Part shown: positions 24,801 to 32,701 of the stretch, one piece after another
Layout: the number at the start of each line of letters is the position of its first letter
Position numbering within the stretch: position 1 is the first letter of the stretch
Assembly (NCBI GenBank): GCA_963720805.1
Contig: CAVRGT010000011.1
Location: forward strand, 1 to 64,000
Reading direction: 5' to 3'
DNA from: VRUE01 sp963720805
GTDB lineage: Bacteria > Actinomycetota > Thermoleophilia > Solirubrobacterales > 70-9
Length of the DNA: 64,000 nt
Program-made: the position numbers and the translations under genes
Notes under the pieces: model-generated
The model's database searches: none
Seen by the model: only the letters and a program-made list of their open reading frames with translations
Told to the model about the DNA's origin: nothing

Positions 24801-26558
24801 GCGGCCGTGCATGGTGCCCTGGGCGCGGTCCCAGACGATCCGCGGGCGCAGCTCGGCGAAGCGGTCGGAGGGGTAGCGGCCGTCGAGCATGTCGAGCACG
24901 TTCTCGAGCTGCTCGCGGGAGAGGTCGTGGAAGGGCTGCGAAGCGGTGACGAGGCGCTCGACCTCGTCGATCTCCCACTCGTCGAGCGCCGCCATCGCGA
25001 CCAGCTGCTGGGCGAGCACGTCGAGCGGGTTCTGCGGGATCACCGTCTCCTCGATCGCCCCTTCGCGCATGCGCTTGGCGACGACCGCGCACTCGAGCAG
25101 GTCGGCGCGGAACTTGGGGAAGATGCGACCGCGCGAGACCTCGCCCAGGGAGTGGCCGGCGCGGCCGACCCGCTGCAGGCCGCGGCTGACCGACTTCGGC
25201 GACTCGACCTGGATCACCAAGTCCACCGCCCCCATGTCGATTCCCAGCTCCAGGGACGACGTCGCGACGAGGCACGGGAGTTGACCGGACTTCAACAACT
25301 CCTCGACGATGGTGCGCTCCTCATGGGAGAGCGATCCGTGGTGCGCCCTAGCAATTTCCTCGATGGGCCCCGGGCCGGCGGGTCCTGTCACGGCAGGGGA
25401 CCCCCCACCCCCTCCGGTCGCTAAAGCGTCCTCGGGGGCGGGCCCCCCTACCGCGCCACCCCCCGGCAGAGGCGCATTTCCGGCTTGCTCGGTGGCCGGG
25501 AGCTCCTGCTCAGGTTCGTCGGCGTGGAGCTCGTTCAGGCGCTTGGCCAAGCGCTCGGAGGCGCGGCGGTTGTTGACGAAGATGATGGTCGAGGTGTGTT
25601 CCTGGACCAGCTTCAGCAGCTCCGGGTAGATCGCGGGCCAGATCGAGCGGACGTGAGCCAGGGGCTCACCATCGGTGGGGTTGCCGTCCTCGTTGGGGTA
25701 GGCGGGTGCTCCCGGTTCCGCCATGTCCTCCACCGGCACGACGATCTCCAAATCGAGCTCCTTGGCCACACCGGCATCCACGATCCTGCACTCGCGTTTC
25801 GGCCCAACCAGAAACTGCGCAATTCGCTCGAGCGGGCGTTGTGTTGCTGAGAGACCTATTCGCTGAAGAGAAGGCGCATCTGCGGCGGGTGGCGCGGTAG
25901 GGGGGCCCGCCCCTGAGGACGCTTTAGCGACCGGAAGGGGTGGGGGGTCCCCTGCCGTGACAGGACCCGCCGCCCGATCCGCCCCGCTCTTCACCAGATG
26001 CTCCAACCGCTCCAAGCTCAGCGCCAGGTGCGACCCCCGCTTGGATTGGGCCACCGCATGAATCTCGTCGACGATCACCGCCTCGGTGCTGAAGAAGATC
26101 TCGCGCACCCCCGAGGAGAGCATCAAGTAGAGCGACTCGGGGGTGGTGATCAAGATGTCGGGCGGTTTTTTCTGCATCGCCCGCCGCTCTTTCTGCGGCG
26201 TGTCGCCGGTGCGCAGCCCGACCGTGATGTCGGCGCCAATGCCGCGCAGGGGCGCCCGCAGGTTGCGCTCGATGTCGTAGGAGAGCGCCTTCAGCGGCGA
26301 GACGTAGACGAGACGGACGCCATCGCCCCGATCGGTCTCCCGCGAGAGCTTGTCGATGCCCCAGAGGAAGCTGGCGAGTGTCTTGCCCGAGCCGGTCGGG
26401 GCGCAGATCAGAGTGTTGGCGCCGCTGGAGATCGCCTCCCAGCCGCCGACCTGGGCCGGCGTCGGGCCCTCGAAGGACGCCTCGAACCAGCGCCTGACGG
26501 GGGCGCTGAAGGGCGCTAGGGGATCAGATCCCGTACTCGGTTTCGTATCGGCGGCCAA
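21900..26558 (-). CDS. lhr: Lhr-family ATP-dependent DNA helicase
   Basis: 1552 residues, the normal length of full Lhr (core plus large C-terminal region). TTG start. Helicase motifs in order: APTGSGKTLASFLWGID (Walker A), TTPESLYLML, VDEIHAV (DEIH box), GLSATQRPLER (SAT), FVNNRRASERLAKRLN, ATSSLELGIDMGAVD and QRVGRAGHSLGE. The C-terminal half has the Lhr winged-helix and Lhr-specific domains. Lhr translocates on ssDNA in repair and is DNA-damage induced in mycobacteria. Two low-complexity Pro/Gly/Ala loops (about residues 196-223 and 367-394) are unlike the rest and are encoded by inverted copies of one 85-bp repeat. Both fall in loops between core motifs, so activity is probably kept. Confidence 0.95.
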   Translation of the reverse strand: MAADTKPSTGSDPLAPFSAPVRRWFEASFEGPTPAQVGGWEAISSGANTLICAPTGSGKTLASFLWGIDKLSRETDRGDGVRLVYVSPLKALSYDIERNLRAPLRGIGADITVGLRTGDTPQKERRAMQKKPPDILITTPESLYLMLSSGVREIFFSTEAVIVDEIHAVAQSKRGSHLALSLERLEHLVKSGADRAAGPVTAGDPPPLPVAKASSGAGPPTAPPAADAPSLQRIGLSATQRPLERIAQFLVGPKRECRIVDAGVAKELDLEIVVPVEDMAEPGAPAYPNEDGNPTDGEPLAHVRSIWPAIYPELLKLVQEHTSTIIFVNNRRASERLAKRLNELHADEPEQELPATEQAGNAPLPGGGAVGGPAPEDALATGGGGGSPAVTGPAGPGPIEEIARAHHGSLSHEERTIVEELLKSGQLPCLVATSSLELGIDMGAVDLVIQVESPKSVSRGLQRVGRAGHSLGEVSRGRIFPKFRADLLECAVVAKRMREGAIEETVIPQNPLDVLAQQLVAMAALDEWEIDEVERLVTASQPFHDLSREQLENVLDMLDGRYPSDRFAELRPRIVWDRAQGTMHGRKGARSLVVTNAGTIPDRGLYGVHLPDGRRVGELDEEMVYEARPGQTFLLGATTWRIEEITRDRVIVTPAPGVPGAVPFWKGDGIGRPAELGKAIGAFAREAVSREPKELAAEYDLDRRAAENLVAYLREQQTATRVVPSDETIVVERFRDEIGDWRLCILSPYGGRVHAAWGLALAAKIRSERELEADAIWSDDGIVIHLPDADEPPPADLVLIEPDEVEELIVGELAGSALFGSHFRENAARSLLLPRAYPGKRTPLWQQRLKSQGLLEVARDFPRFPVVLETYREVLQDVLDLPALDELLRDLHSRKLSLVEVETPTASPFASSLLFDYVAAYMYEGDTPNAERRAAALALDRDLLRELLGQEELRELIDPEALEDVEAQLQHRTEAGRAGDRDALQQVLRNVGDLSAAECEERVSEGYSAASMLAKLLDERRAALVRINGEERYIAGEDAGLFRDALGVPPPAGLPETFLEQHPDPLATLVRRYARTHGPFPTVQLASRYGVDPMPALRELERAGTLVRGELLPGGSEREWCDADVLRRVRRSSLAHLRREVEPAGRDRFARFLPSWQNVDAHRAAGAGPDRLREALEPLQGVTLTPKMWEADVLPRRLGAYSPVWLDELCTSGEVVWIGAGARGRSDGRIALYFRDDVRLAGPPPANVKLQKPEGEVHKAIRERLSAGPDFWLDLLADLDHPPDELHTALWDLAWAGEVTNDAFSPLRAPRRRATPPPEQRGRRFARRRAAGAAVQGRWSLTAPLFANAPATGPRLRAQAELMLERYGIVTRETVLAEGIPGGFSSLYAELGNLELLGTARRGYFVEGLGGAQFALPGAVERLRSLPYEDGSFKLLAATDPANPYGSSLPWPKPATGRRPARTPGAHVLTRDGAPLIYIERGGRGLVRLVELSADELTAAVHALAAEVSAGRLPKLALEKLDGDPVIGSGQEDVLLEAGFSRGPRKLTLAAR
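25376..25460. repeat. 85-bp repeat inside lhr, copy 1
   Basis: Reverse complement of the copy at 25888-25972 with only two mismatches in 85 bases and no gaps. In the lhr frame it encodes a loop of the type GGAVGGPAPEDALATGGGGG, then SPAVTGPA. It lies between FVNNRRASERLAKRLN and the AHHGSLSHEER motif. On the plus strand it reads GPVTAGDPPPPPVAKASSGA, the same peptide that the other copy adds to Lhr. Confidence 0.93.
25888..25972. repeat. 85-bp repeat inside lhr, copy 2 (inverted)
   Basis: Inverted partner of copy 1, 427 bases away. Here the lhr frame reads GPVTAGDPPPLPVAKASSGA then GPPTAPPA, inserted just before LQRIGLSATQRPLER. Both orientations are therefore free of stops in the frame used and add 28-29 residues without shifting the gene. 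The two substitutions between copies change Pro/Leu and are otherwise mild. Confidence 0.93.
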
Positions 26559-26597
26559 CCCACCGATCTTACGCGGCGCCTAAGCCGCGCGACAAAT

Positions 26598-27743
26598 TTA
26601 GGGGTGGCCGCCGGCGAACTTGACGTAGGCGTACCAGGACTTCTTCGGCACGAATCCTTCGCCGAAGAGGCCCGAACCGCCGCAGAAGTTGCAGCTGTCC
26701 GCCTGATCGTCGACCGAGAACCAGTAGACCCGCTGCAGCTTCCATTTCGCCGCCTTGTGCCTGAAGAGGTTGAAGGCCCCCTTCAGCTGAGTCGCCTGGC
26801 CGGCCGGGCCTTTGGCGAAAGCGTCATGGGCTGGATCGGGGTGTTCCGAGCTCCAACCGATCTCGGTGATCCAGAGCTTCTTGCCGGCGTCGTGGTTTGC
26901 CTTGAGCACGTTGCGGAATTCTTCGATGTCCGGGGTCAACTGCTGGTACCTGGTCGTGTACGGATGCAGGGCGACGCCGGTGAACTTCCTCTTGACGCCG
27001 GGAGTCGACGTGTAGAGCTGATCCAGGAAGTCACTCGCGTAATAGGCTTCCGGCGGCTTTCTCTTGTATTTGGCTTCCCCTGGCCGGGCGAACATGCCGC
27101 CGAGGATCAGCTTGGCGCCGTGGTCGGCGCTTTTGATCGCCGAGTAGGAGACGTTGATCAGCTTGCCGTAGTCAGACGGGCTGGGCCGCACGACGAAGTA
27201 CTTGAAGTTCTCCTCGTTCCAGATCTGCCAGGTCCGAATCGGACTTTCCGGCAATGCCGGGTTTGCCGCCCAGAAGCTGCCGCCGGGGCCGTAGCGTCCG
27301 ACCACGAGCTTGAGGAAGTTGGCCCAGGCACTGCGCTGGGCACCGGTCTTGACCGGCAGGGTCTTTGGCGCCCGCGCGCCGCTGTGGGGAACGCGCGCCG
27401 AGGTCACCGCCCATGAGGGCGCGTCGTAGACGAACGGCAGCACGTTGAGCCCGGCGGCAGCGGCGCCGGAGACGAGGTAATCGGAGGCGTCGAAATTCGC
27501 TTCCGCGCCGCCGGTCGGCTGGACCGCGCCCCACGAGATCGGGATCCGCACGCTGTCGACGCCGCCGGCGGCCAAGCGCTGAAACTGTTCGACGCTTGGC
27601 GGGTTCTGGGGCGAGACACCCCAGAAGTCCCTCGGCAGCGCGATCGCGGCAGGCGCAGCGGCCACCATACAGGCGAGACAGAGGACGATCGCCGTCAACC
27701 ACGCGCGAGCTTGCCCAAGCGGGCGCTTCCGCTCCTGAGCCAT
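26598..27743 (-). CDS. Secreted Asl1-like glycoside hydrolase (clan A fold)
   Basis: 381 residues with signal peptide (LTAIVLCLACMVAAAPAAIA). TIM-barrel enzyme: DFWGVSPQNPPSVEQFQRLA and GGVDSVRIPISWGAVQPTGG form the first strands. The acid/base Glu is in TWQIWNEENFKYF and the nucleophile Glu in LWITEIGWSSEHPD. GVALHPYTTRYQQLTPDIEE is typical of the Asl1/GH39/GH5-like group. A Cys pair (CNFCGGSGLF) near the C-terminus may form a disulfide. It is homologous in outline to the gene at 60210-61370. It lies at the left edge of the polysaccharide locus, so glycan trimming is plausible; the substrate is unknown. Confidence 0.82.
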   Translation of the reverse strand: MAQERKRPLGQARAWLTAIVLCLACMVAAAPAAIALPRDFWGVSPQNPPSVEQFQRLAAGGVDSVRIPISWGAVQPTGGAEANFDASDYLVSGAAAAGLNVLPFVYDAPSWAVTSARVPHSGARAPKTLPVKTGAQRSAWANFLKLVVGRYGPGGSFWAANPALPESPIRTWQIWNEENFKYFVVRPSPSDYGKLINVSYSAIKSADHGAKLILGGMFARPGEAKYKRKPPEAYYASDFLDQLYTSTPGVKRKFTGVALHPYTTRYQQLTPDIEEFRNVLKANHDAGKKLWITEIGWSSEHPDPAHDAFAKGPAGQATQLKGAFNLFRHKAAKWKLQRVYWFSVDDQADSCNFCGGSGLFGEGFVPKKSWYAYVKFAGGHP

Positions 27744-27745
27744 GG

Positions 27746-28333
27746 TCAGTTTGCCTCGGGGGAGGCGGTTGCGGTCGGTCCGCGACGCTGGCGCCGCTGT
27801 CTGAGCATCACCACGGCCACCGAGATCGCGGCCAGAACGGCGATCGCGATCAGGATCGGGACGAGCGGCGAGGAGCCACCGCCTTCGCTGGACTGGGAAG
27901 CCTGGACGCCCGGTTGCTTCTGAGCGCCGGGGTGCATGGCCTGCTTAGCCCCGTCATGCCCGCTGCCGCCTGGTTTACCCTGCCCGTTGTTGCCGCCGCC
28001 ATTTCCAGCCGCCGCGGCGCCTACCTTTTCCGATGCTTCATTTCCTTCAGACCCTTCAGCTTCATTGGCGCTCTTCGAGCCGCCCTGCTGGGAAGGATTC
28101 GAACCGCCGCCTTCACCGGTCTTCGAAGCCTTGGCCGGTGTTTTCTGGTGGTGCGTGGGCGTATTTTCGCCTTCGGGCTTGGGGATAGATTCGGTGTACT
28201 GGACGCAGCTCGAGCTCGTACATTCGGCCTGAGCGAGCGCGGGGAAGCAAGCCAATGCCAGAGCAATCACTGACATCAGCACAGAAAGGCGGCCCCATTG
28301 CGGCGCCCGGCGATGGCGCATCCCGACGTTCAT
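27746..28333 (-). CDS. Exported low-complexity protein with C-terminal membrane anchor
   Basis: About 195 residues from ATG 28333 (MNVGMRHRR); ATG 28321 or a later start at MSVIALALAC are alternatives. Signal peptide (LSVLMSVIALALACFPALAQA), then a short Cys pair (ECTSSSCVQY) and a disordered Gly/Ser/Glu/Lys region (GGGSNPSQQGGSKSANEAEG). A single transmembrane helix (VPILIAIAVLAAISVAVVML) follows, then a basic cytoplasmic tail RQRRQRRG. The topology is a type I surface protein with a stalk. No function recognised. It ends two bases before the Asl1-like gene, suggesting an operon. Its 5' end overlaps the divergent O-antigen ligase frame, so one start is too long. Confidence 0.6.
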   Translation of the reverse strand: MNVGMRHRRAPQWGRLSVLMSVIALALACFPALAQAECTSSSCVQYTESIPKPEGENTPTHHQKTPAKASKTGEGGGSNPSQQGGSKSANEAEGSEGNEASEKVGAAAAGNGGGNNGQGKPGGSGHDGAKQAMHPGAQKQPGVQASQSSEGGGSSPLVPILIAIAVLAAISVAVVMLRQRRQRRGPTATASPEAN

Positions 28334-30267
28334 CGCGCGCAAGGTTAGACCAAACGGCGGCGTTGCTTGCGCCGGTTGCGCTGATCGGTGCCCTCGCCCT
28401 GGCCGGCGGTGGCTTTGATGTGAGCAGCCGTCACATTGCCGGCCTTGCCGTCTGGCTGGTCGTGGTTGCCCTGCTCGTCTTTGGCGCGGGCTCGGCGGTG
28501 AAGCCAGAGCGACCGCTGTACTGGGCAGGCGGACTGATCGTCTGTCTGTCACTTCTGTGCGCAATTTCATCCCTCTGGTCGGGCTCGGTCGAGCTCAGCG
28601 TGATCGAGGCGGACCGCGTCGCGGTCTACCTCGGGTTCTTCATTGCCGCGTTCCTAATCGCCCAAACCGACGAAAGGCGCCAACGTTTCGCTGAAGGTCT
28701 AGCAATTGCCCTGGCGTTGGTCGCGCTGCTCGGCCTCGGAGGGCGCCTGCTGCCGCATCTGCTCGACGTCGCCCAGTCGGTTGGCAGCGGGCCGCGGCTG
28801 AGCTATCCGCTCGGTTACTGGAACGCCAACGGGGCGATTTTCGGCATCGGAGTCGCCCTGTTGCTCTGGACCAGCCGCCGCGCCCTCTCCACCGCTCTGC
28901 GCCGGCTCTCCGTGGCGACTATTCCGATCTGCCTGCTCGCCCTCTACTTCACCTACTCGCGGGGTGGCCTGCTTTCCCTGATGGTTGCCTGCGGCTGCCT
29001 GCTCGTCCTCTCAAGCGACCGGCTCTGGCTGCTGGCCACGCTCGCGATCGGTGCACTCGGCGCACTCCCGGCCATCCTGGCCGCGCAATCGCGCCACAGC
29101 CTCGCCGACAACCTCGGTGGCCAGGCCGCGATCGACCAGGGAGTCACGGTCTCGCTGATCCTTTTCGCCGGAATCGTGGTCTCGCTGCTGCTCTACGCCG
29201 CGCTGCGCTGGGAGGAGCGCCGCGAGGGCGCCCTCAGCGGCCGTGCCGTGGCGATCTCCCGCAACCCGGTGGTCCTGAAGGGGATCGCGCTTACCGCGGC
29301 CCTGGTGGTGATTGCGGTACTCGCCGCGGTTGGCGGTCGCGCCTGGAACCAGTTCTCCAGCCCCGACATCCAGTTCCCCAGCAATCCGCAGGCCCACTTC
29401 GCCGACCTTTCCGGCGCCGGACGCCACGAGTTCTACAAGGTGGCAATCGAAGCCTTCGGCGAAAAGCCGGTCCTCGGTCACGGGGCCGGCACCTACCAGT
29501 TCTCCTGGAATCAGTTGCGCTCGATCGAACTCCCGGTCCACGACGCGCACTCCCTCTATCTCGAGTCGTTTGCCGAGCTTGGCGTCCTCGGTGGGCTGCT
29601 CGTGATCGCCTTGATCGCCACCCTGCTCTGGTGCGCTTTCGCCACCTGGCGCGCCGCTCCCGAGCCACAACGCGACCGCTATGCGGCCCTGCTGGCGGCG
29701 ATGCTTGCTTTCGCGGTCGGCGCGGCGTTCGACTGGTTTTGGGAGATTGCCGCCGTCGGCGCCGTCTTCTTCCTCGCCGCCGGGGTGGTTGTCGCCGCCC
29801 GCTGCGCCCAGATCGCCGCCGATCCGCGCCGCGAAGAGGGCAACAGGGTCGAGGGTCGTCGCTTCGGACTCACGGTCACCGCGGTGATCTTGGCTTGGGT
29901 CTCGGCCGTGGCGCTGGTGGGACCGCTGCTGGTCGAACACGAGATCGATTCCAGCCAAGCCGCGGCGGCAAGGGAAGACTTCGGCACCGCCGTCGACCGC
30001 GCCGAAACGGCTCGATCGATCGAGCCGTGGGCCGCCTCCCCCTACGTTCAGCTCGGCCTGCTCACCGAGCGCCAGGGCAACTACCCGGCCGCGATCGTGC
30101 ACTTCGGCCACGCGATCGAACGCGAGGACCGCAACTGGCAGTGGTACTACCTGCGCTCCCGGGTCGAGCACGAGGCGGGCGAATCCAAGGCCGCTCTCGC
30201 CGATCTCGAAAAGGCGCGCGAACTCAACCCGGTGGCCAAATGCCTGGGCGGGGAATGGACCTGCTGA
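28255..30267 (+). CDS. O-antigen ligase/polymerase (Wzy_C) membrane protein with TPR tail
   Basis: 670 residues as the longest frame (GGGAAG before the ATG). Many membrane helices span about residues 37-510. The Wzy_C/WaaL region includes GSGPRLSYPLGYWNANGAIF, GRHEFYKVAIEAFGEKPVLG and HDAHSLYLESFAELGVLGGL, with the conserved H/D and E residues of the large external loop. The last 120 residues are TPR-like (PYVQLGLLTERQGNYPAAIV, KAALADLEKARELNPVAK). Such proteins polymerise or ligate lipid-linked glycans outside the membrane. It is the first gene of a short operon ending in the transferase and GT2 genes. The N-terminus is uncertain because it overlaps a divergent gene by 79 bases. Confidence 0.85.
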   Translation: MPEQSLTSAQKGGPIAAPGDGASRRSSRARLDQTAALLAPVALIGALALAGGGFDVSSRHIAGLAVWLVVVALLVFGAGSAVKPERPLYWAGGLIVCLSLLCAISSLWSGSVELSVIEADRVAVYLGFFIAAFLIAQTDERRQRFAEGLAIALALVALLGLGGRLLPHLLDVAQSVGSGPRLSYPLGYWNANGAIFGIGVALLLWTSRRALSTALRRLSVATIPICLLALYFTYSRGGLLSLMVACGCLLVLSSDRLWLLATLAIGALGALPAILAAQSRHSLADNLGGQAAIDQGVTVSLILFAGIVVSLLLYAALRWEERREGALSGRAVAISRNPVVLKGIALTAALVVIAVLAAVGGRAWNQFSSPDIQFPSNPQAHFADLSGAGRHEFYKVAIEAFGEKPVLGHGAGTYQFSWNQLRSIELPVHDAHSLYLESFAELGVLGGLLVIALIATLLWCAFATWRAAPEPQRDRYAALLAAMLAFAVGAAFDWFWEIAAVGAVFFLAAGVVVAARCAQIAADPRREEGNRVEGRRFGLTVTAVILAWVSAVALVGPLLVEHEIDSSQAAAAREDFGTAVDRAETARSIEPWAASPYVQLGLLTERQGNYPAAIVHFGHAIEREDRNWQWYYLRSRVEHEAGESKAALADLEKARELNPVAKCLGGEWTC

Positions 30268-31763
30268 TGAGCGCCAAGACCCGCGACGAGGCCCGCCGAC
30301 ATACCGAGTCGAGCGGCGCGCCGGAAGAATCAACGCGCGCCCAGACCGAGATGGCAAACCGGCTCGGGCTCACCGGCCCCAGCGGCTCGCGTCGCCGCGG
30401 CGCGATGCTGCGACGCCTGCTCGCCGCCGGCGACTGGGTGGCGATCGTGGTCGCACTCTGCGTCGCCACGGCGCTGACCTCGACCACCGACGTGGCCAAG
30501 CTCTTCTGGGCCGTCCTCTTCACCCCGGTCTGGCTGCTGGTGCTGAAGCTGCACGGGCTCTACGACAACGACCACCGCCGCATCCGCCACAGCACCCTCG
30601 ACGAGCTGCCCTCGCTGATCTCGGCCAGCGCCCTGGGCACGATCGTCGTCGACGGCCTGCTCTGGCTCAGTCCCGGCGGGGCGCTCTCGGCCAAGAGCGC
30701 GATCATCGTCGGGATCGGCGCGGCGCTCGGTTGCTTCGTCGCCAGGGCCGTGCTGCGCTTCGTCTGGCAGCGACTGACCGGGGTCGCGACCGGCATCGTG
30801 ATCGGCCCCGCCGCGCTGGCCGACGTTGTCGCGCGGCGGATCGCCACCCACCCCGAGGCGCGGCTGCAGTTGGTCGGCTACCTCTCGGCCCCACGCGACA
30901 AGGACCGGCGGGCAACGTTGCCGAGGCTGGGCTCGATCGAAGAGATCTCGCGGGTGGCCCGCGAGCACGATGTCGAGCGCGTCGTCGTCGCCGAGCAGGA
31001 GATGGGCGAGCGCGACGTCGAGCACCTGATCGAGGAGTGCAAGAGCGCCGGGCTCGGCCTCACCTTCCTGCCCAAGCACTACGGGCTGCTCGGGCCGGGG
31101 ATCGAGCTCAACCGGCTGGCCGAGCTGCCCGTGCTCGACTTCCGCTTCTCCGACCCGCCGCGCTCGACTTTGGCGCTGAAGCGAGGGCTCGACCTGCTCG
31201 TCTCGGGCCTGATGCTGGCACTGCTCTCGCCGCTGCTGGCGGCGATCGCGGCGCTGATCGTGCTCGACTCCCGCTTCCCGGTCTTCTTCCGCCAGACGCG
31301 AATCGGCAAGGAAGGCAAGCCGTTCACGATGCTGAAGTTCCGCACCATGGTCGCCGACGCCGAGGAGCGCCTGGCTGAGTTGGTCGACCTGGAGAAGCTC
31401 GACGAGCCCGCCTTCAAGATCGTCGATGACCCCCGCATCACCCGCGCCGGGCGCCTGCTGCGCCGCACCAGCCTCGATGAGTTGCCGCAGCTGATCAACG
31501 TGCTGCGCGGCGACATGTCACTGGTCGGGCCGCGGCCCGAGGAGGAGGCCGTTGTCGCCCTCTATGACGAGCGCCAGCGCGGCCGCCTCGCGATCAAGCC
31601 CGGGCTGACCGGGCCGATGCAGGTCTACGGGCGCGGCGACCTCACCTTCGAGGAGCGCCTGGCGATGGAGCGCGACTACCTCGACAACCTCTCGGTCGCC
31701 GGCGATCTGGCAATCCTCCTGCGCACGCCACGGGCAATCGTCCGCGGCGAAGGCGCCTACTAG
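30267..31763 (+). CDS. Polyprenyl-phosphate sugar-1-phosphate transferase (WbaP/CpsE type)
   Basis: 498 residues from ATG 30267, which overlaps the upstream stop (TGATG); ATG 30255 is possible. Four membrane helices (about 50-160), a cytoplasmic nucleotide-binding-like domain (TGIVIGPAALADVVARRI), one more helix (LLVSGLMLALLSPLLAAIAA), then the catalytic C-terminal domain: FFRQTRIGKEGKPFTMLKFR and TSLDELPQLINVLRGDMSLV followed by GPRP. It transfers a sugar phosphate from UDP-sugar to undecaprenyl phosphate, the first step of repeat-unit assembly at the inner membrane. The sugar is not predictable. Confidence 0.92.
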   Translation: MSAKTRDEARRHTESSGAPEESTRAQTEMANRLGLTGPSGSRRRGAMLRRLLAAGDWVAIVVALCVATALTSTTDVAKLFWAVLFTPVWLLVLKLHGLYDNDHRRIRHSTLDELPSLISASALGTIVVDGLLWLSPGGALSAKSAIIVGIGAALGCFVARAVLRFVWQRLTGVATGIVIGPAALADVVARRIATHPEARLQLVGYLSAPRDKDRRATLPRLGSIEEISRVAREHDVERVVVAEQEMGERDVEHLIEECKSAGLGLTFLPKHYGLLGPGIELNRLAELPVLDFRFSDPPRSTLALKRGLDLLVSGLMLALLSPLLAAIAALIVLDSRFPVFFRQTRIGKEGKPFTMLKFRTMVADAEERLAELVDLEKLDEPAFKIVDDPRITRAGRLLRRTSLDELPQLINVLRGDMSLVGPRPEEEAVVALYDERQRGRLAIKPGLTGPMQVYGRGDLTFEERLAMERDYLDNLSVAGDLAILLRTPRAIVRGEGAY

Positions 31764-31775
31764 AGACTCCGGGCT

Positions 31776-32651
31776 GTGTCCACCCCGCTCGACCTCGAGA
31801 TCGTCATCGTCAGTCACGGCGCCGAAGAGCTGTTGCGGCGCTGCCTGCGTTCGCTGGAGGAACATCCGGCCGAGGGAGACACGCGGGTGACTGTGGTCGA
31901 CAGCGGCAGCCCCGATTCGACGCCGGACATGGTCGAGCGCGAGTTTCCCGAGGTGCGACTGCTGCGCCGCGAGAACATCGGCTTCTCGGCCGCCAACAAC
32001 GTCGTCCTGCGCGAGGACGAGGCGCGGGCGGTGCTGCTGCTCAACCCCGACACCGAGGTCTACGCCGGGACCTTGGATGCCGCACTGGCGCGGCTGCACT
32101 CCGATGAGCGGATCGGCATGGTCGGCTGCAAGCTGGTGACCGAATCGGGCGAGCTCGACCACGCTTGCAAGCGCTCCTTCCCCACCCCGCTCAGCGCGCT
32201 CGCCCACTTCACCGGGATCGGCCGAGGCGACGACGCGGATGGTTCACTAAGCCAGTACCGGGCGACCCACCTCGGTGACGACGATCCCGGCGAGGTCGAT
32301 GCCGTCAACGGCGCCTTCATGCTCTGCCGCGCCGAGGCGGTGCGCGAGGTCGGCCTGCTCGACGAGGGCTACTGGCTCTACATGGAGGACCTCGACTGGT
32401 GCAGGCGCTTCTGGCAGGCCGGCTGGAAGGTCTTCTACGAGCCGGCCGGCGTTGCCCTGCACGTAAAGGGGGGCTCCAGCGGCAAGCGCCGAGCGCCCAA
32501 ACAGGAGATCGCCTTCCACCGCGGCATGGGCCGCTTCTATCGGCGCTTCGACGCCGAGGAGCACCACCCGATGGTCAACGCGGCGGTCTACGCGGGGATC
32601 GGGGCGAAGCTTGTAACCAGCCTCGCGATTACCGCCGTCAGCGGCCGCTGA
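31776..32651 (+). CDS. Family 2 glycosyltransferase (rhamnosyltransferase-like)
   Basis: 291 residues, GTG start 12 bases after the sugar transferase. GT-A fold: DLEIVIVSHGAEELLRRCLR, VVDSGSPDSTPD, NIGFSAANNVVLREDEARAV and LLLNPDTEVYAGTL (NPDTE as the metal/nucleotide motif), then VNGAFMLCRAEAVREVGLLD and YMEDLDWCRRFWQAGWKVFY. This pattern is close to WbbL-like rhamnosyl- or similar transferases. It is cytosolic or membrane-associated and adds a sugar to the lipid-linked repeat unit. Its stop lies inside a perfect terminator palindrome. Confidence 0.9.
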   Translation: MSTPLDLEIVIVSHGAEELLRRCLRSLEEHPAEGDTRVTVVDSGSPDSTPDMVEREFPEVRLLRRENIGFSAANNVVLREDEARAVLLLNPDTEVYAGTLDAALARLHSDERIGMVGCKLVTESGELDHACKRSFPTPLSALAHFTGIGRGDDADGSLSQYRATHLGDDDPGEVDAVNGAFMLCRAEAVREVGLLDEGYWLYMEDLDWCRRFWQAGWKVFYEPAGVALHVKGGSSGKRRAPKQEIAFHRGMGRFYRRFDAEEHHPMVNAAVYAGIGAKLVTSLAITAVSGR

Positions 32652-32658
32652 CGGCGGT
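32631..32658 (+). terminator. Perfect 28-base palindrome at the end of the operon
   Basis: ACCGCCGTCAGC-GGCC-GCTGACGGCGGT is fully self-complementary and includes the stop codon of the glycosyltransferase gene. TTCTCC follows. It most likely ends the three-gene transcript (ligase, sugar transferase, GT2) before the toxin-antitoxin pair. Confidence 0.75.
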
Positions 32659-32701
32659 TCTCCTGGGCTTATCGGACATACGAAGTCCCTACAATGGACA
32701 C

